Source of the DNA: Sulfurovum sp.
Lineage (GTDB): Bacteria > Campylobacterota > Campylobacteria > Campylobacterales > Sulfurovaceae
Reading direction: 5' to 3'
Length of the DNA stretch: 13,652 nt
Assembly (NCBI GenBank): GCA_027029065.1
Contig: JALVGO010000071.1
Location: 1-13,652, forward strand
A model generated the notes under the pieces. It saw only the letters and a list, made by a program, of their open reading frames with translations, did no database searches and was not told where the DNA came from. This document shows, piece by piece, positions 13,547 through 13,652 of this stretch; the first letter of the stretch is position 1; every line of letters begins with the position of its first letter. Both the position numbers and the translations under genes were made by a program.

Positions 13547-13652
13547 CACCTCCCCTCCTTCAAATCGGGTCATGTTGTAATACATAAAGGAAACTCCATA
13601 GATATAGATTGGTGTTTGTCTCAATCCCCTTCAAATCGGGTCATGTTGTAAT
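13547..13652 (-). CRISPR. Trailer end of a CRISPR array (two repeats, one spacer visible)
   Basis: Two copies end identically with CCTTCAAATCGGGTCATG TTGTAAT (25 nt) at 13581 and 13652, 71 nt apart. This gives a repeat of about 35 nt (13618-13652) and a spacer of about 36 nt (13582-13617). On the minus strand the full repeat starts ATTACAACATGACC and ends GGGGATTGAGAC, an end typical of type I and III repeats. The copy at 13547-13581 has lost the GATTGAGAC end, as terminal repeats often do, so the array should be read leftward with its leader outside the window to the right. No cas gene is visible. The AT-rich 13491-13546 stretch between array and mnmA remnant holds nothing I recognise. Confidence 0.8.

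Noticed and set aside
13412..13624. Minus-strand open frame of 70 codons across the array
   Set aside because: It runs through CRISPR repeat and spacer and the mnmA tail in the wrong frame; no ribosome site or protein-like composition.

Overview
The window looks like chromosomal DNA of a Campylobacterota bacterium. A Sulfurovum/Sulfurimonas-like organism is my inference from the style of the LepA, Prs, Sir2, HD-GYP and DUF2062 proteins and from the moderate AT content; no 16S gene or other decisive marker is present. Most genes are housekeeping or small accessory genes. They are framed by decayed genes at both ends (an M20 peptidase at the left, an mnmA tail at the right) and by a CRISPR array that runs off the right edge.

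Layout: 1-319 is the frameshifted 3' end of an M20-family peptidase gene (+). A tight minus-strand cluster at 352-3261 encodes three exported proteins of unknown function: a Met-rich protein with paired CX12C helices, an SH3-domain protein and a small membrane-anchored or secreted protein. A second minus-strand series at 3412-5739 reads vapB-vapC, a Sir2-type deacylase, a DUF2905 membrane protein and a ComF-like phosphoribosyltransferase. At 5877-6638 (+) lies an HD-GYP gene that has lost its middle; a roughly 106-bp imperfect palindrome sits at the break. It is followed by a 660-residue membrane-attached hybrid-kinase-like protein (6741-8723, +). Its receiver domain looks intact, but its kinase and Hpt parts have lost key residues.

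Converging on that gene is a minus-strand run of prs, lepA, a CopD-like membrane protein and acpH. The last three are packed with gaps of 0-3 nt, while prs and lepA are separated by a structured repeat block. A DUF2062 membrane protein (12796-13290, +) diverges from prs and may be translated by coupling to a 10-codon leader ORF. The right end holds the last 27 or so codons of mnmA and then the trailer end of a CRISPR array, with two repeats visible.

The main unexplained signals are: (i) a composite intergenic element seen twice (downstream of sir2 and of prs), made of a purine-rich heptamer repeat, a perfect hairpin and a GGGTGC-headed REP-like hairpin, in the same order and orientation; (ii) the palindrome inside the broken HD-GYP gene; (iii) the catalytically degenerate hybrid kinase with a live-looking receiver; (iv) the Met-rich, double-CX12C exported protein and its operon; and (v) the leader ORF overlapping the DUF2062 start. 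No cas genes are visible. I did not find a complete novel system that can be demonstrated from this sequence alone.
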